Shown one piece after another: positions 17,127 through 27,348 of a DNA stretch of 64,000 nt. The stretch comes from JAHBNG01 sp039028975. GTDB lineage: Bacteria > Chloroflexota > Anaerolineae > Caldilineales > Caldilineaceae. Numbering within the stretch: position 1 is the stretch's first letter; each line of letters starts with the position of its first letter. The notes beneath the pieces were generated by a model. That model ran no database searches. It was not told the DNA's origin and saw only the letters and a list, made by a program, of their open reading frames with translations. Where the stretch lies: NCBI GenBank assembly GCA_039028975.1, contig JBCCHB010000014.1:62001-126000 (forward strand), in the 5' to 3' direction. The position numbers and the translations under genes were made by a program.

Positions 17127-18056
17127 ATGGCAATTCACCACCTTGATGATGCTCACTGTCATGCATTTTGGGATAATTCCCACCCACCACGGATTACCAT
17201 CAGCCCAGGCGATACAGTTGTTTTTGAAACGTTGGAAGCCTCAGCCGGTCAGATCACGCCAGACTCAGACGGTAGCGCGTTGGAGACGTTGAGCTTTGAT
17301 CCGATCCACCCACTGACGGGACCAGTCTACGTGGATGGTACGGAACCGGGCGATGGATTGGCAGTTGAGATCATCAGTATTGAAAACAAAGGCTGGGGCT
17401 GGAACGCCGTCATTCCAGGGTTTGGCCTATTAGCCGATGATTTTACTACGCCCTATCTCCACCATTACGTACTGACGAGTTCAACCTGCAGTTTCAACGA
17501 CGGGATTACCCTACCTTATGAACCCTTCTGCGGCGTTATGGGTGTGGCTCCGGCAGACGAAGGACGCTTTGACACGATTCCCCCACGCGCCAGTGGTGGC
17601 AACATCGATATCCGTCATCTGACGCCTGGCGCTAAAGCGATTTTTCCGATCTTTGTGCCAGGAGCACTCTTCTCCTGTGGTGATTGTCACTCGGCCCAAG
17701 GAGATGGGGAAGTCAACGGCACCGGTATCGAAACGGCCATGACTGTTACCCTACGCTTCGATGTAATCAAAGGCGCCAACGTGCCGGAGCTGCGTTTCTT
17801 CACAGCACCGAATAAACCCTTGACAGTCACGGATACGGCTGGTTACTATGTAACCACCGCTCACGGTCCTGATCTCTTTGCGGACTCGCAGAACGCGATT
17901 CGGTATATGATCGATTATTTGGTTACAGAAAAGGGATTGACGCGTGAAGAAGCCTACTGTCTCTGTGGTGCCGCAGTCGATCTGAAGATCAGCGAAATTG
18001 TTGACGCACCCAACTGGATCGTCTCTGCCTATCTACCACTGAGTATCTTTGGGTAG
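17127..18056 (+). CDS. Acetamidase/formamidase family protein
   Basis: 309 residues. 'GPVYVDGTEPGDGLAVEI', 'GGNIDIRHLTPGAKAIFPIF' and 'FSCGDCHSAQGDGEVNGTGIE' are the core blocks of the FmdA/AmdA family, including the conserved metal-binding and catalytic region. The family hydrolyses formamide or short amides to ammonia plus the acid. I chose the ATG at 17127, preceded by AAAGG, over an in-frame start at 17007 that adds 40 residues with no family match. It is followed 28 nt later by a BNR/VPS10-like gene with its own ribosome site. Substrate not deducible. Confidence 0.88.
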   Translation: MAIHHLDDAHCHAFWDNSHPPRITISPGDTVVFETLEASAGQITPDSDGSALETLSFDPIHPLTGPVYVDGTEPGDGLAVEIISIENKGWGWNAVIPGFGLLADDFTTPYLHHYVLTSSTCSFNDGITLPYEPFCGVMGVAPADEGRFDTIPPRASGGNIDIRHLTPGAKAIFPIFVPGALFSCGDCHSAQGDGEVNGTGIETAMTVTLRFDVIKGANVPELRFFTAPNKPLTVTDTAGYYVTTAHGPDLFADSQNAIRYMIDYLVTEKGLTREEAYCLCGAAVDLKISEIVDAPNWIVSAYLPLSIFG

Positions 18057-18084
18057 CGAATCACTAACATTAAAGGATAAATCA

Positions 18085-21000
18085 ATGACCACCCAACCCA
18101 CCCAAAATCTTCTCAATGCCATGACTTTCCGCTGTATAGGCCCTCCCCGGGGTGGCCGAGTTGTTGCCGTTGCAGGTGATCCAACCAACCCCGCTCTCTT
18201 CTACTTTGGTGCTGTGGCCGGGGGTGTATGGAAGACTGAAGATGCCGGAACTACCTGGCAGAATATCTCCGATGGGTACTTCAATAGTAGCTCTGTTGGT
18301 GCCCTCACCGTTTCCCAATCCGACCCTAACGTAATTTATGCGGGCATGGGCGAGACCACCATCCGTACCGATGTCTCTTATGGGGATGGCGTCTATAAAT
18401 CGACTGATGGTGGGCAAAGCTGGACCCACTGTGGTCTAGCGGACACCCGCCACATCGGTGAGATTCGAATCCATCCCAAAAATCCAGATCGGGTCTACGT
18501 AGCGGCCTTGGGTCACGCCTTTGGGGCGAATGAAGAGCGGGGCGTCTTCCGCTCTAATGATGGTGGAAAGAGTTGGGAAAAAATTCTCTACCAGAGTGAT
18601 AAGGCCGGTGCCGTCGATCTAAGCTTTGATCCGCGCAATCCAGACGTCATTTATGCCAGTATTTGGGAAACTTACCGTAATTTCTGGGAGCTATCCAGTG
18701 GTGGACCAGACAGTGGACTCTGGAAATCGACCGACGGCGGCGATACCTGGACCGAAATAACCTATAACAAAGGGTTGCTGTCCGAAGATGCCATCATCGG
18801 CAAGATTGGCGTCTCCGCATCACCTGCCAAAGCGGGGCGGGTTTGGGCCTTGGCTGAAGCTGATAAGGGTTCAGGGCTCTATTGCTCGGATGATTTTGGC
18901 CAAACGTGGACATTCTTAACCGATAAGCAGGATTTACGCTATCGCCCTTGGTACTACATGCACATCTTCGCCGATCCCCAAGAGTCCGATACCCTCTACG
19001 TCAACAACCTAGGGCTGTGGAAATCAACGGACGGTGGCAAGAATTTTGACAAGATTGCCACGCCCCATGGGGACAACCATGACCTCTGGATCGATCCGAA
19101 TAACAACCAACGCATGATCCAGAGCAACGATGGCGGGGCCAATGTCTCTTTTAATGGCGGGGCCTCTTGGAGCACCATCTACAATCAGCTCACGGCCCAG
19201 TTCTATCATGTGGCCGTGGACAACCAGGAGCCATACTATCGTGTTTATGGGACACAGCAGGACAACTCATCCATCAGCGTCCCCAGCAACACGACTGAGG
19301 GGGCCATCGTTTGGGGAGATTGTTATGCAGCCGGAACAGGGGAAAGTGGCTATATTGCGGTCCACCCTGATAATTCGGATATCGTCTATGTGGGTGCAGT
19401 TGGCTCGTCACCTGGCGGTGGAGGGGCTCTTCAGCGCTTTGACCGCAGTACAGGCCAAATCCAGCTTGTCAACGTCTGGCCCGAACCCCATGGTGGCATT
19501 GGCCCCGTTGAATTGAAGTATCGCTTCCCGTGGACCTTTCCTATCCACTTTTCACCTCACAATTCAGATGTGATCTACACGACCGGTAATGTCGTTTTCC
19601 GTACTACGTCAGAGGGCAACGAGTGGGAACCCATCAGCCCGGATCTAACTCGCAGTGATCCCGAGAAGCTGCAACCGAGCGGTGGCCCCATCTCCAAAGA
19701 TACATCTGGAGCCGAACACTACTGCACCATCGCAAGCTTCGGTGAATCACCTCTGGAGCCAGGTCTGTTGTGGAGTGGATCTGATGACGGACTGGTCCAC
19801 ATTTCTCGAGACAATGGAGAAAGCTGGCAGAATGTCACGCCGCCAGATCTGCCCGAATGGAGCCAGATATGGGTCATTGATCCATCTCCTCATGATGCCG
19901 CTACCCTCTACGTGGCAGCCACCCGCTATAAGCTGGACGACACTGCACCTTATCTCTTTAAGACACATGACTACGGAGTAACCTGGAGTCAAATCACTAC
20001 CGGTATTCCGGCGGATGACTACACACGTTGCATCCGGGCTGATGTAACTTGTCGAGGTTTGCTTTATGCTGGAACTGAAACAGGTCTCTATATCTCACTA
20101 GATGATGGGGAAAGTTGGCAGCGCTGGACCGCCAACTTTCCAGTGACGCCTATCTTTGACATGGTGGTCAAGGGGACGGATTTGGTTATTGCTACCCACG
20201 GTCGTTCTTTCTGGATTGTAGATGATCTGACACCTCTACATCAGCTCATGCAATCTAACGCTCCAGAAAGTGAGGCGCTCCATCTCTTCACACCTCGCCA
20301 GACTTGGCGCATTGTCCCCGATCTATTCGCTTCTTGGACCTCTAGCGAGGGCAAAGATTACAGCATCGGTTTGGCTAAGGCCGCAACATTCATCGCTGAA
20401 AAGAATGACACGGGCCATGTGGAACGAACCATATTAGATGCTGGCACAGCAGCACCCAAGGGAGCGATTGTTTACTATAACCTACCTGCCGATCTCGATG
20501 CGGGCGTCAATGCCAAACTAGCTTTCCTAGATGGCGATAGCAATTTGATTCGTGAGTTCGCACCTAAGCCGGCCGGATACGACAAGCTTGATGATAAAGA
20601 TAAGGCGCTGGATCCAGGACCATGGATGGGCACCCAAGCAGGCATCAACCGCTTTATTTGGGATCTACGGTATCTGGGGGCAACCAAGGTACGAGGCAAC
20701 AAACTAGCTGGAGAAGCCAACCAAGGACCGCTGGTCACGCCGGGCCACTATCAGGTGCAGCTCACCGTGGGAGACGAGACCGTGAGCGCAGAGTTTGAGG
20801 TCGTGAATGATGCCCGCGTCCAAGTTCCTCAAGCCGATCTGGAAGCCCAGCGAGATCTGCTCCTTTCTATACGGGACAAGATTTCACAAACCCACCAGGG
20901 CATCAATCAACTGCGGCAGGTGCGGGATCAGGTGATCCATTGGCGCGACCAACTGAGCAAGAATGATAGTCACACGGCTGTCTGCAATGCGGCCAAAGCA

Positions 21001-21285
21001 TTGGAAGCCAACCTGGCCAGTGTAGAAAATGAGTTGATTCTATCTGGTGAACAAGAGGATACCTTTGGCCTCAATGAACGCACCCGGCTTAACGAAAAGC
21101 TGTCGTCTCTCATTAGCATCATCGCCAGTGCAGATGCTAAGCCAACCCGACAGGCGCGAGAGCTGGCTGCCGAATATTCGGGCCAAATTGATCAGCAACT
21201 GGAAACATTGAGTGAGATTTTGGCTGGCGATGTAGAGGCGTTTAATCAACTGGTTCAGGAGGCCAGCATCCCGGCGATTGTGTGA
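18085..21285 (+). CDS. Sortilin/VPS10-like BNR-repeat protein (glycosyl-hydrolase-like propeller)
   Basis: 1066 residues starting at the ATG at 18085 with AAAGGA upstream; the earlier in-frame start at 18049 would overlap the amidase. At least nine S-x-D-x-G-x-(T/S)-W Asp-box motifs ('TEDAGTTWQNI', 'STDGGQSWTHC', 'SNDGGKSWEKI', 'STDGGDTWTEI', 'SRDNGESWQNV', 'SLDDGESWQRW' and others) define one or two beta-propellers over residues 1-700. A beta domain and a helical C-terminal tail of about 200 residues follow. There is no signal peptide, which is notable because many homologues are secreted. Family members are annotated as glycosyl hydrolases without firm activity. Confidence 0.85.
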   Translation: MTTQPTQNLLNAMTFRCIGPPRGGRVVAVAGDPTNPALFYFGAVAGGVWKTEDAGTTWQNISDGYFNSSSVGALTVSQSDPNVIYAGMGETTIRTDVSYGDGVYKSTDGGQSWTHCGLADTRHIGEIRIHPKNPDRVYVAALGHAFGANEERGVFRSNDGGKSWEKILYQSDKAGAVDLSFDPRNPDVIYASIWETYRNFWELSSGGPDSGLWKSTDGGDTWTEITYNKGLLSEDAIIGKIGVSASPAKAGRVWALAEADKGSGLYCSDDFGQTWTFLTDKQDLRYRPWYYMHIFADPQESDTLYVNNLGLWKSTDGGKNFDKIATPHGDNHDLWIDPNNNQRMIQSNDGGANVSFNGGASWSTIYNQLTAQFYHVAVDNQEPYYRVYGTQQDNSSISVPSNTTEGAIVWGDCYAAGTGESGYIAVHPDNSDIVYVGAVGSSPGGGGALQRFDRSTGQIQLVNVWPEPHGGIGPVELKYRFPWTFPIHFSPHNSDVIYTTGNVVFRTTSEGNEWEPISPDLTRSDPEKLQPSGGPISKDTSGAEHYCTIASFGESPLEPGLLWSGSDDGLVHISRDNGESWQNVTPPDLPEWSQIWVIDPSPHDAATLYVAATRYKLDDTAPYLFKTHDYGVTWSQITTGIPADDYTRCIRADVTCRGLLYAGTETGLYISLDDGESWQRWTANFPVTPIFDMVVKGTDLVIATHGRSFWIVDDLTPLHQLMQSNAPESEALHLFTPRQTWRIVPDLFASWTSSEGKDYSIGLAKAATFIAEKNDTGHVERTILDAGTAAPKGAIVYYNLPADLDAGVNAKLAFLDGDSNLIREFAPKPAGYDKLDDKDKALDPGPWMGTQAGINRFIWDLRYLGATKVRGNKLAGEANQGPLVTPGHYQVQLTVGDETVSAEFEVVNDARVQVPQADLEAQRDLLLSIRDKISQTHQGINQLRQVRDQVIHWRDQLSKNDSHTAVCNAAKALEANLASVENELILSGEQEDTFGLNERTRLNEKLSSLISIIASADAKPTRQARELAAEYSGQIDQQLETLSEILAGDVEAFNQLVQEASIPAIV

Positions 21286-21373
21286 GAGGAACTATTCTTT
21301 GAGATCGGAGAAGTAGGAGTTGTATCCCATGCTCTTTCTTCTCCAGCCATCTACCGAATGCCATTGAGTTAGT

Positions 21374-21426
21374 AGTGAACAGTCGTCAGTGAACAGTTTT
21401 GGGCCACATCTCTACACCGTTCACTG
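21374..21426. repeat. Direct and inverted AGTGAACAGT repeats between convergent genes
   Basis: AGTGAACAGT occurs at 21374-21383 and 21388-21397 (14-bp period). CAGTGAAC (21387-21394) pairs with GTTCACTG (21419-21426). Placed between the 3' ends of the BNR and rsgA genes, it could act as a bidirectional terminator. The repeat style is like other short repeats in the window. Confidence 0.5.
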
Positions 21427-21464
21427 TTAACTTCTTACTTAGCTCCGTTTGAAAACCGCAGTAT

Positions 21465-22568
21465 TTACCATCGACCAGATGCTTTCATCTTCATTTTGGT
21501 TCGTAGCGCTTCTCGCTTTGTCATTCCCTTTTGCCGTGATTGCAGATAATGGATTTCATGTTGCAGTTTTAGATAATTTTCAAATCTTTTTTCATCCAGC
21601 TCTCTGTCTTCAATCGCTTGCAGTACAGCACAATCAGGCTCTGTCGTATGGGTGCAGTTTCTAAACCGGCAGAGTTGAGCCAACGCTTCGATGTCTGTAA
21701 ATGTCCGGCTGACGTCCTCTTCTGTGGCCCATATCTGCATTTCACGAATGCCTGGCGTATCTATGATGGCGCCTCGATTTGGAAGAATCAGAAGATCTCT
21801 CCATGTTGTTGTGTGTCTTCCTTTGTTATCTTTCTCTCTAACATCACCTGTTTGAAGTTGTTCAACACCAAGAAAATGATTGATCAACGTTGATTTTCCA
21901 ACACCTGATGCTCCAACCAGAGCAAGCGTAACTCCATTTCCCAAATAACCGTTTAAAGACTGTAGCCCTTGATGATGTAATGCACTTATGCAATGTAGCG
22001 GCGTATCAAGGGCAACATGAGAGATATTCTTGACGATCTCATTCAATTCTTGTTCGTTACAGACATCTATTTTATTGAGCAACAGCACCAATCTGATGCC
22101 CCCATCTCCACATGATGTCAGCATCCGTTCAATGAACCGCAGGTTTATCTCTCGATCTGCTCCGATCAGACAAAATAGAATATCGATATTTGCTACAATG
22201 ACTTGTTGTTCCGTCTTGCCACCAATAATGGTCTCTTTGCCACCGATCTTCCCGAGCTTTCTCCCTCCCGATATTGGTGCCTTTCGTGCAAATTGAGTTT
22301 TTCTGGGCAATACGGCTTTGATCACGGCGTTTTGTGTGCCTGAGTCTGCTTGTATCACAACCCAGTCTCCAACGACAGGCAACTCACCACCACGTAAATA
22401 ATGGTGAAGTTTTCCAGATAACGTTGCCCACTGTTCACCCTCATGGAACCAGACACGATAGGCTGACTTTTCAGCGCGTATTACTCTCGCTGGCACAGAA
22501 ATGTTGCTAGTCTTTACTTTTCTGAATTGTTCTTCAAAATAGCTATTCCAGCCCACCGCTTCTAACAT
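21465..22568 (-). CDS. rsgA: Ribosome small-subunit-dependent GTPase A (RsgA/YjeQ)
   Basis: 367 residues with the circularly permuted G motif order of RsgA: an N-terminal OB-fold (about 25-110), G4 'LVLLLNKIDV', G1 'LALVGASGVGKSTLINHF', G2 'KGRHTTT', G3 'IIDTPGIREM'. The zinc motif 'CRFRNCTHTTEPDC' and a helical C-terminus follow. It matures the 30S subunit. The gene is more AT-rich than its neighbours and points against them, with a 537-nt gap upstream, so transfer is possible. The ATG at 22568 gives a family-typical N-terminus. Confidence 0.95.
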   Translation of the reverse strand: MLEAVGWNSYFEEQFRKVKTSNISVPARVIRAEKSAYRVWFHEGEQWATLSGKLHHYLRGGELPVVGDWVVIQADSGTQNAVIKAVLPRKTQFARKAPISGGRKLGKIGGKETIIGGKTEQQVIVANIDILFCLIGADREINLRFIERMLTSCGDGGIRLVLLLNKIDVCNEQELNEIVKNISHVALDTPLHCISALHHQGLQSLNGYLGNGVTLALVGASGVGKSTLINHFLGVEQLQTGDVREKDNKGRHTTTWRDLLILPNRGAIIDTPGIREMQIWATEEDVSRTFTDIEALAQLCRFRNCTHTTEPDCAVLQAIEDRELDEKRFENYLKLQHEIHYLQSRQKGMTKREALRTKMKMKASGRW

Positions 22569-23012
22569 GAATTGCTCCAGAATACTTTAGGCTGTACGCA
22601 GCTGCTACTCACCGATTCGCAAACCAGACGGCGTACGCCAACGTACAAAGATAGTTACGAGATTTCTGATCGGCTGCCTTCAAATCACACAAGGGCATAT
22701 GATACATTATTTTATCTCTGCTAATTTTCATGTTCCTACCCGTTCGAGTAGGAGATCACACTCTATTCGTAGGTTGTATCCTCAAATTAGATGATCTATA
22801 CTCTTATAAATAAGCTTCCCCCCACTATTCTATACACAAATGATCGTAACCAGAAAACGCACAAGCCTTTATACTGGTCAGGGCGTGCGAATAGACAATA
22901 AAGTGACTGACTCAAAATCGGACCATCATTTAGATATCCAGAATATTGCTTATCTAAAGATCAGATCATAGCCACCTGATCTGGATGAGGTCATGATGTC
23001 TCCGAACCGCCG
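22569..23012. other. Non-coding gap upstream of rsgA and prpE
   Basis: No gene is visible. It holds a short hairpin at 22735-22752 (CCTAC-x-CG with CG-x-GTAGG, TT loop) and several AT-rich stretches that could serve as divergent promoters, none with a strong consensus. Confidence 0.5.
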
Positions 23013-23093
23013 AGGGCATGAAGTTGGTAAATAGTGCACAGAGCATATGGACTACGCTCGGTGGAAACGAGCAAGTTATTGACACGTCAGTCC
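23013..23093. repeat. Degenerate copy of the ~85-bp palindromic element (tentative)
   Basis: The core 'GAAACGAGCAAGTTATT' with an upstream CTACGCTCGG matches the centre and right arm of copy 1 (GAAACGCGCAAGTTATT). The outer arms are degraded. It lies just before the prpE ribosome site. Confidence 0.4.
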
Positions 23094-23105
23094 AAAGGAG
23101 AATCT

Positions 23106-25007
23106 ATGACCACTACCTATCAATCCGTCTACGCTGATTGGCAAGCCGATCCCCAATCCTTCTGGCAACACGCAGCCAGTGATATCGATTGGCTCAAATC
23201 CTGGGATACGGTCTTGGATGATGCCAATCCTCCCTTCTACCGTTGGTTCACCGGGGCTGAGGTCAATACATGTTACAATGCATTGGATCGCCACATCGAA
23301 AGTGGACGTGGGCATCAGGCGGCCCTCATTTACGACAGCCCGGTTACCGACACTATTCAGACCTATACCTATCAAGCCCTTAGAGACGAGACCGCCCGAT
23401 TGGCTGGCTTGCTTGCTGCTCAGGGAATCGGCAAAGGGGACCGGGTCATCATCTATATGCCTATGGTGCCAGAAACGGTTATGGCCATGTTAGCCTGTGC
23501 TCGGATCGGTGCGATTCACTCTGTAGTATTTGGCGGCTTTGCATCCAATGAGTTGGCTGTACGCATCGATGACGCCCAGCCCAAGATGATTCTATCGGCT
23601 TCCTGCGGTATTGAACCAGGACGGTTAGTCGAGTACAAGCCACTGCTCGATCAAGCCATTGAACTATCCCGGCACAAACCTGAGCGATGTCTTATCTTAC
23701 AGCGGCCTCAGTTAACTGCTCCACTGGTTGCAGGGCGAGACATGGATTGGAACGAGGCCATGGAAGAGGCTGAACCGGTTGACTGCGTTCCCGTTGCAGC
23801 CACAGATCCCCTTTACATCCTTTATACATCCGGCACCACAGGCATCCCCAAGGGTGTGGTAAGGGACAATGGCGGCCATCTAGTTGCTCTCCATTGGACC
23901 ATGAAGAACATGTACAACGTAGAGGCTGGCGACGTCTACTGGGCAGCTTCAGACGTGGGGTGGGTAGTAGGTCACTCATACATCGTTTATGCTCCTCTCT
24001 TTAAAGGCTGCACAACAATTCTGTATGAAGGCAAGCCGGTTGGCACCCCGGATGCGGGTGCGTTCTGGCGAGTGATTGCTCAGCACAAGGTCAACGTTCT
24101 TTTTACGGCACCCACCGCGTTTCGGGCTATTAAAAAAGAAGATCCAGCTGGTTTGCTTATTCAAGAGTATGACTTAAGCAGCTTCCGTGCGCTCTTTCTG
24201 GCTGGCGAACGATGTGATCCGGACACCTTGGAATGGGCAGGGGACAAGTTGGGCGTCCCCGTCATCGATCACTGGTGGCAGACGGAGACGGGCTCAACCA
24301 TCTGTGGCAACCCGCTGGGGATTGAATTGTTGCCTGTCAAAGCCGGTTCCGCCACGGTCCCTATGCCTGGTCATGATGTGCATATTCTGGATGATGCTGG
24401 CCATCCAGTCGAGGATGGCCAGATCGGCAACGTAGTGGTCAAGCTACCGTTGCCCCCCGGTTGTTTACCTACACTATGGAATGACGACGAACGCTTTGTG
24501 GAGGCGTATCTGAGTGAATTCCCTGGTTTTTATAAGACGGCTGACGCAGGTATTCGAGATGAAGAGGGCTATATCTCTATTATGAGCCGTACCGATGACA
24601 TCATCAATGTGGCCGGTCATCGACTCTCGACAGGGGCCATGGAAGAGGTGTTGGCTGCCCACCCCGATGTGGCCGAGTGTGCGGTCATTGGAGCCGCTGA
24701 TGCCCTGAAAGGAGAAGTGCCGGTAGGAATGCTGGTGCTCAACGCGGGTGTGGCTCGAGAACAGAGCGAGATTGTTCAGGATGTTGTGCAGATGGTACGG
24801 GATCAGATTGGCCCAGTAGCCTCCTTTAAGATGGCAACGGTAGTCGACCGGTTGCCCAAGACTCGCTCAGGAAAAATATTACGAGGGACCATCAAAAAGA
24901 TCGCCGATGGTGAGGCGTACCAAATGCCTGCCACGATTGATGAGCCGGTCATCCTTGACGAAATTGGTGAAAAGCTCCAACAGATTGGATATCCATCAAA
25001 CGAATAG
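23106..25007 (+). CDS. prpE: Propionyl-CoA synthetase (PrpE-like acyl-CoA synthetase)
   Basis: 633 residues from the ATG at 23106, which has AAAGGAG upstream. Acetyl-CoA synthetase N-domain ('YADWQADPQSFW'), AMP-binding motif 'YTSGTTGIPKGVVRDNGGH', 'DHWWQTETGS', 'TDDIINVAGHRLSTGAMEE' and C-terminal 'PKTRSGKILRGT', which carries the lysine that can be acetylated. The R-D-N-G-G-H after the P-loop and overall length favour PrpE over Acs. It activates propionate, possibly other short acids. A sister Acs-type gene follows after 158 nt. Between them I see no clear terminator. Confidence 0.87.
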   Translation: MTTTYQSVYADWQADPQSFWQHAASDIDWLKSWDTVLDDANPPFYRWFTGAEVNTCYNALDRHIESGRGHQAALIYDSPVTDTIQTYTYQALRDETARLAGLLAAQGIGKGDRVIIYMPMVPETVMAMLACARIGAIHSVVFGGFASNELAVRIDDAQPKMILSASCGIEPGRLVEYKPLLDQAIELSRHKPERCLILQRPQLTAPLVAGRDMDWNEAMEEAEPVDCVPVAATDPLYILYTSGTTGIPKGVVRDNGGHLVALHWTMKNMYNVEAGDVYWAASDVGWVVGHSYIVYAPLFKGCTTILYEGKPVGTPDAGAFWRVIAQHKVNVLFTAPTAFRAIKKEDPAGLLIQEYDLSSFRALFLAGERCDPDTLEWAGDKLGVPVIDHWWQTETGSTICGNPLGIELLPVKAGSATVPMPGHDVHILDDAGHPVEDGQIGNVVVKLPLPPGCLPTLWNDDERFVEAYLSEFPGFYKTADAGIRDEEGYISIMSRTDDIINVAGHRLSTGAMEEVLAAHPDVAECAVIGAADALKGEVPVGMLVLNAGVAREQSEIVQDVVQMVRDQIGPVASFKMATVVDRLPKTRSGKILRGTIKKIADGEAYQMPATIDEPVILDEIGEKLQQIGYPSNE

Positions 25008-25165
25008 ATTATAATTGAGTATATACTCCATAGAATCGTTCTGAAAGAATAAAAGGTTAGGTGGCAGACGCTTATCTCATCAGCCAAAAAGTACAGTTAA
25101 AAATGTGCCAGTCGCCTACCATACCCTTATTTCGGAACAACTCTCACAGAGAAAAGGAAAAACCA

Positions 25166-27193
25166 ATGAGCGAAAATGAAAATGTAAGTGAAGCGGCCAT
25201 TGCGGTTCACTGGCAAGAGGAAGAGTACTTTCACGCCTCTACTGACTTCATCGCCCAGGCGAATATGACTGATCAGGGTATTTATGATCGCATGAGCCTG
25301 GATAACTTTCCCGAATGCTTTAAAGAATATGCTGATCTGCTGGATTGGTATGAGTACTGGCACACCACACTGGATACGAGCGACGCGCCCTGCTGGAAAT
25401 GGTTTGTAGGCGGCAAGCTCAACGCCTCGTACAACTGCGTCGACCGACACTTGGAGAACAACCGCAATAAGGCGGCCTTTATCTACGTGCCAGAATTGGA
25501 AGAGGAAGATCATGTGGTCCTCACCTATCAAGAGCTATGGGTACGGGTTAATGAATTTGCTACACTGCTTCAGGATGAGTGTGGCCTAAAACGAGGCGAC
25601 CGAGTCACCATCCATATGCCTATGACACCAGAGCTGCCCATTGCCATGTTGGCCTGCGCACGTCTGGGCGTGATTCACTCTGTGGTCTTTGGTGGCTTCA
25701 GCGGTCGTGCCTGTGGTGAACGGGCTGCCGACTCAGGCAGCGAAGTGCTCATCTACATGGATGCTTACTACCGCTCGGGCAAACTGCTTACCCACAAAGA
25801 GAAAGCCGATGAGGCTGTAGCAGTAGCGGAAGCAGAAGGCCAAAGCATCAAAAAGGTACTGGTCTGGCAGCGTTACCCAGGCAAATACTCAGCCGATGCC
25901 CCAATGGTCGAAGGTCGAGATATATTTGTCAACGACCTGCTGCCGAACTACCGTGGACGTCGAGTCGAGCCGGAACAGGTGAATGCTGAAGATCCACTCT
26001 TCCTGATGTACACGTCTGGCACCACAGGCAAGCCCAAAGGATGTCAACATGGAACCGGTGGTTACCTTGCCTATGCCGCGGCCACATCCAAGTTTGTGCA
26101 GGATATTCATCCCGAGGATGTGTATTGGTGCATGGCTGACATTGGCTGGATTACAGGCCACTCTTACATCGTCTATGGCCCATTGGCTTTGGGCGCATCC
26201 AGCGTGCTCTACGAAGGCGTACCCACCTACCCGGACGGCGGTCGAGCCTGGCGTATTGCCGAGCAATTAGGCGTCAACATCTTCCACACGGCGCCGACTA
26301 CCGTTCGCATGTTACGCAAGGCTGCGCCCGACGAACCCGCCAAGTATGACTATCATTTCAAGCATATGACCACAGTAGGTGAGCCCATTGAGCCGGCCGT
26401 TTGGCGTTGGTATCATGAGGTAGTGGGCAAAGGTGAAGCCATCATTGTCGATACGTGGTGGCAGACGGAGACGGGCGGCTTCCTCTGTAGCACCATGCCT
26501 GCGCTGCATCCTATGAAGCCTGGTAGCGCAGGACCCACCATGCCAGGCATCCATGCGGTGATCTATGATGAAGATGGCAATGAGATTGAACCAGGTGCCG
26601 GAATTGCGGGCAACATCTGCATCCGCAACCCGTGGCCAGGTCAATTCCAGACCGTTTGGGGAGATCGAGATCGCTATGTCGATACTTACTTTGCCAAGTA
26701 CAACGCAGATCCCAACAGCAAGGATTGGCGGGACTGGCCCTATTTCCCTGGCGATGCCGCTGTTCATGCCCCCGATGGCTACTATCGCATTTTGGGTCGC
26801 GTAGACGATGTGATCAATGTGGCTGGCCACCGCTTAGGGACCAAGGAACTCGAGTCAGCGGCCTTGGTGGTGCCAGAGATTGCTGAAGCATCGGTTGTGC
26901 CGCTCAACGACGAAGTTCGTGGCAAGGTGCCAGACATGTACGTTTCGCTCAAGCCTGGTTTCGAGGCGAACGAGGCGATTCAGCAGGCGGTAGTGAAATC
27001 CATCGAAGAGATGATCGGCAAGATCGCCCGCCCAGCCAATGTCTACATTGTTCCGGACATGCCCAAGACTCGCTCAGGGAAAATCATGCGTCGAGTGTTG
27101 GGGGCCATCTCCAACCGAGGTGATGTAGGAGATGTGACCACACTTGCCAATCCAGAGATTGTGGAGGAAGTAAGGCAGTTGGTACAGGACTGA
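25166..27193 (+). CDS. acs: Acetyl-CoA synthetase (acetate-CoA ligase)
   Basis: 675 residues from the ATG at 25166 after AAAAGGA; the earlier in-frame start at 25061 has no ribosome site. N-domain 'YADLLDWYEYWHTTLDT', P-loop 'YTSGTTGKPKGCQHGTGGY', 'VDTWWQTETGGF', 'VDDVINVAGHRLGTKELE' and 'PKTRSGKIMRRVLGA' with the regulatory Lys. It makes acetyl-CoA from acetate and ATP. The tandem prpE-acs arrangement suggests joint use of short-chain fatty acids. Acetate is the best guess for substrate; close paralogues can take propionate. Confidence 0.88.
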   Translation: MSENENVSEAAIAVHWQEEEYFHASTDFIAQANMTDQGIYDRMSLDNFPECFKEYADLLDWYEYWHTTLDTSDAPCWKWFVGGKLNASYNCVDRHLENNRNKAAFIYVPELEEEDHVVLTYQELWVRVNEFATLLQDECGLKRGDRVTIHMPMTPELPIAMLACARLGVIHSVVFGGFSGRACGERAADSGSEVLIYMDAYYRSGKLLTHKEKADEAVAVAEAEGQSIKKVLVWQRYPGKYSADAPMVEGRDIFVNDLLPNYRGRRVEPEQVNAEDPLFLMYTSGTTGKPKGCQHGTGGYLAYAAATSKFVQDIHPEDVYWCMADIGWITGHSYIVYGPLALGASSVLYEGVPTYPDGGRAWRIAEQLGVNIFHTAPTTVRMLRKAAPDEPAKYDYHFKHMTTVGEPIEPAVWRWYHEVVGKGEAIIVDTWWQTETGGFLCSTMPALHPMKPGSAGPTMPGIHAVIYDEDGNEIEPGAGIAGNICIRNPWPGQFQTVWGDRDRYVDTYFAKYNADPNSKDWRDWPYFPGDAAVHAPDGYYRILGRVDDVINVAGHRLGTKELESAALVVPEIAEASVVPLNDEVRGKVPDMYVSLKPGFEANEAIQQAVVKSIEEMIGKIARPANVYIVPDMPKTRSGKIMRRVLGAISNRGDVGDVTTLANPEIVEEVRQLVQD

Positions 27194-27267
27194 TGGAGCT
27201 TTTCTAGGTCAGCCTGAGATGGTAAATTTATTTACCAGACGGGACTGAGTTCGAATCAATAGAATTG

Positions 27268-27332
27268 AAAGCACCTGCTTTAGATAAGTTCTGTGTGGTA
27301 ACGGAACCCTTACTAATGTAGGTGCTTTTTTT
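27268..27332 (+). terminator. Terminator-like stem after acs
   Basis: AAAGCACCT (27268-27276) pairs with AGGTGCTTT (27320-27328) and is followed by T residues up to 27332. The 43-nt loop is long. It ends 16 nt before the next start codon and could instead be a leader element of that gene. Confidence 0.45.
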
Positions 27333-27348
27333 ATGCAAGGTAGGAAAT

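Noticed and set aside
27249..27265. tRNA-like T-loop (GTTCGAATC)
   Set aside because: No matching acceptor, D or anticodon stems around it.
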